The position numbers were made by a program, and so were the translations under genes. From a virus: a stretch of 21,845 nucleotides of DNA. Position 1 is the stretch's first letter. Each line of letters starts with the position of its first letter. The stretch is from positions 1-21,845 of IMG/VR virus record IMGVR_UViG_3300043411_000745, one strand, 5' to 3'. Shown piece after piece: positions 21,348-21,845 of this stretch. The notes under the pieces were generated by a model. That model saw only the letters and a program-made list of their open reading frames with translations, ran no database searches and was not told where the DNA came from.

Positions 21348-21557
21348 CTATTTAGCGGCTGCCGCCGATCTGTTTTGTTTTTGCTTATCGCATTGGTCAA
21401 CGCGATAGATGAATTGTAACAGGGTGTATATGATGCGCATCCCTGCATTGGGTCCAGTGTGCTTCTTGTGTGGGACGAGATTGTCGCGGATGTTGAATAG
21501 GGTGGATGATTGCAATGCACCGCCCTTGATGTTATCATTCGTCGCGCCTGCGATCAT
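21348..21557 (-). CDS. Small ORF upstream of gp32, unknown function
   Basis: A 69-residue ORF from the ATG at 21557. It is hydrophilic, with a central HKKHTGPNAGMRIIYTLLQF and a tail rich in Lys, Gln and Ala (CDKQKQNRSAAAAK). Third codon positions favour C and G, as in the genes nearby, which argues for real coding. The ribosome site is weak. Its stop codon TAG is part of the late-promoter motif of gp32 (GCTAAATAG). It lies between a strong palindrome and gp32. No family is recognised. Confidence 0.5.
   Translation of the reverse strand: MIAGATNDNIKGGALQSSTLFNIRDNLVPHKKHTGPNAGMRIIYTLLQFIYRVDQCDKQKQNRSAAAAK
21350..21356 (-). promoter_or_regulatory. T4-type late promoter (CTAAATA) for gp32
   Basis: CTAAATAGG on the minus strand, 67 nt before the gp32 ATG. 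The predicted leader of about 60 nt could hold a translational control site as in T4 gene 32, but no clear pseudoknot was found by eye. Confidence 0.7.
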
Positions 21558-21584
21558 TCCGATCTTCGGTATAGAACATAACAG

Positions 21585-21608
21585 ACGAGGGGCCCTAGGG
21601 CCCCTCGT
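21585..21608 (-). terminator. Perfect GC-rich palindrome
   Basis: ACGAGGGGCCCT is followed directly by its reverse complement, giving 12-bp arms and no spacer. It lies about 55 nt beyond the stop of the partial gene at the window end. There is no U-tract. It probably marks the 3' end of that transcript. Confidence 0.5.
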
Positions 21609-21661
21609 GCAGTTCTGGTGTCACCGGTCTATGTTATTTCACATTGCCGGTCTGAATTCAC

Positions 21662-21845
21662 TCATGTGATTTCTACCTCCAACCAAACTTTAGATGCTTC
21701 AACGCCTACCCACATTCCACAAACAACATCAAGCTGCTGTTTGATGGAACCATATGGAACACATTTATCGCCACGAGTCTTCTGGCGATCAATCAGTGTT
21801 GAGAATCTATTCCAGAACTCAACACCAACAACATCAAGTTTTCTC
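21662..21845 (-). CDS. Partial CDS, C-terminal end, unknown function
   Basis: An open minus-strand frame enters from the right edge of the window (frame set by 21844) and stops with TGA at 21662-21664, giving 60 residues. The visible part contains VEFWNRFSTLIDRQKTRGD, then CVPYGSIKQQLDVVCGMWVG and the end VWLEVEIT. Codon use looks like the neighbouring genes. A palindrome follows. Too little is present to name it. Confidence 0.65.
   Translation of the reverse strand, partial: RKLDVVGVEFWNRFSTLIDRQKTRGDKCVPYGSIKQQLDVVCGMWVGVEASKVWLEVEIT

Noticed and set aside
21409-21669. 86-codon plus-strand ORF near the window end
   Set aside because: It crosses the palindrome at 21585-21608 and runs opposite to a more plausible small minus-strand ORF, with no ribosome site or recognisable features.

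Overview
This window looks like part of the genome of a tailed, contractile-type phage of the T4 superfamily (Straboviridae-like or a more distant relative). The evidence is a set of T4-type core genes: gp32-like ssDNA-binding protein, UvsX recombinase, UvsY-like mediator, UvsW helicase, class Ia ribonucleotide reductase NrdA/NrdB with a glutaredoxin, and dCMP deaminase. There are also late promoters of the T4 type and two free-standing homing endonucleases. The base composition looks to be in the mid-40s percent G+C by eye. Nothing identifies the host beyond a likely Gram-negative bacterium. Every gene but one lies on the minus strand, so the text below runs from high to low coordinates.

Layout. 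21845-18113: end of an unknown gene, a small ORF, gp32-like SSB, uvsX, two small ORFs, and uvsY. 18120-17407: a GIY-YIG homing endonuclease, the only plus-strand gene, squeezed between uvsY and uvsW. 17368-15959: uvsW. 15803-14304: an unknown gene, a GH108 endolysin and an unknown gene coupled to nrdA. 14307-9541: nrdA, an HNH homing endonuclease overlapping both neighbours, nrdB, glutaredoxin, and a 2H phosphoesterase that resembles the anti-CBASS protein Acb1. 9035-1077: a holin-like membrane protein, three large virion/tail-fibre-like proteins and a glycosyltransferase-like protein. 1076-792: a regulatory intergenic region. 791-1: dCMP deaminase, possibly one more small ORF, and a 28-bp perfect inverted repeat.

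Regulation. The hexamer TAAATA (core of the T4 late promoter TATAAATA) was found only eight times on both strands. Every copy points at a start codon 24-67 nt downstream, including the one plus-strand copy, which faces the one plus-strand gene. The four copies closest to their start codons (24-28 nt) precede the endolysin, the holin candidate and the two homing endonucleases. There the promoter lies in or beside the 5' arm of an RNA hairpin whose 3' arm covers the ribosome binding site. This is the arrangement known for T4 lysozyme gene e and for the homing endonuclease gene mobE: read-through transcripts are silent and only late transcripts, which lack the 5' arm, are translated. Many gene ends carry long, nearly loop-free perfect palindromes, only some with a U-tract.

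The most interesting points are the shared promoter-in-hairpin switch, the Acb1-like gene in the nucleotide-metabolism cluster, the HNH gene overlapping both nrdA and nrdB, the antisense GIY-YIG gene between uvsY and uvsW, a 40-residue insertion between catalytic cysteines of NrdA, and two neighbouring fibre proteins built from shared modules.
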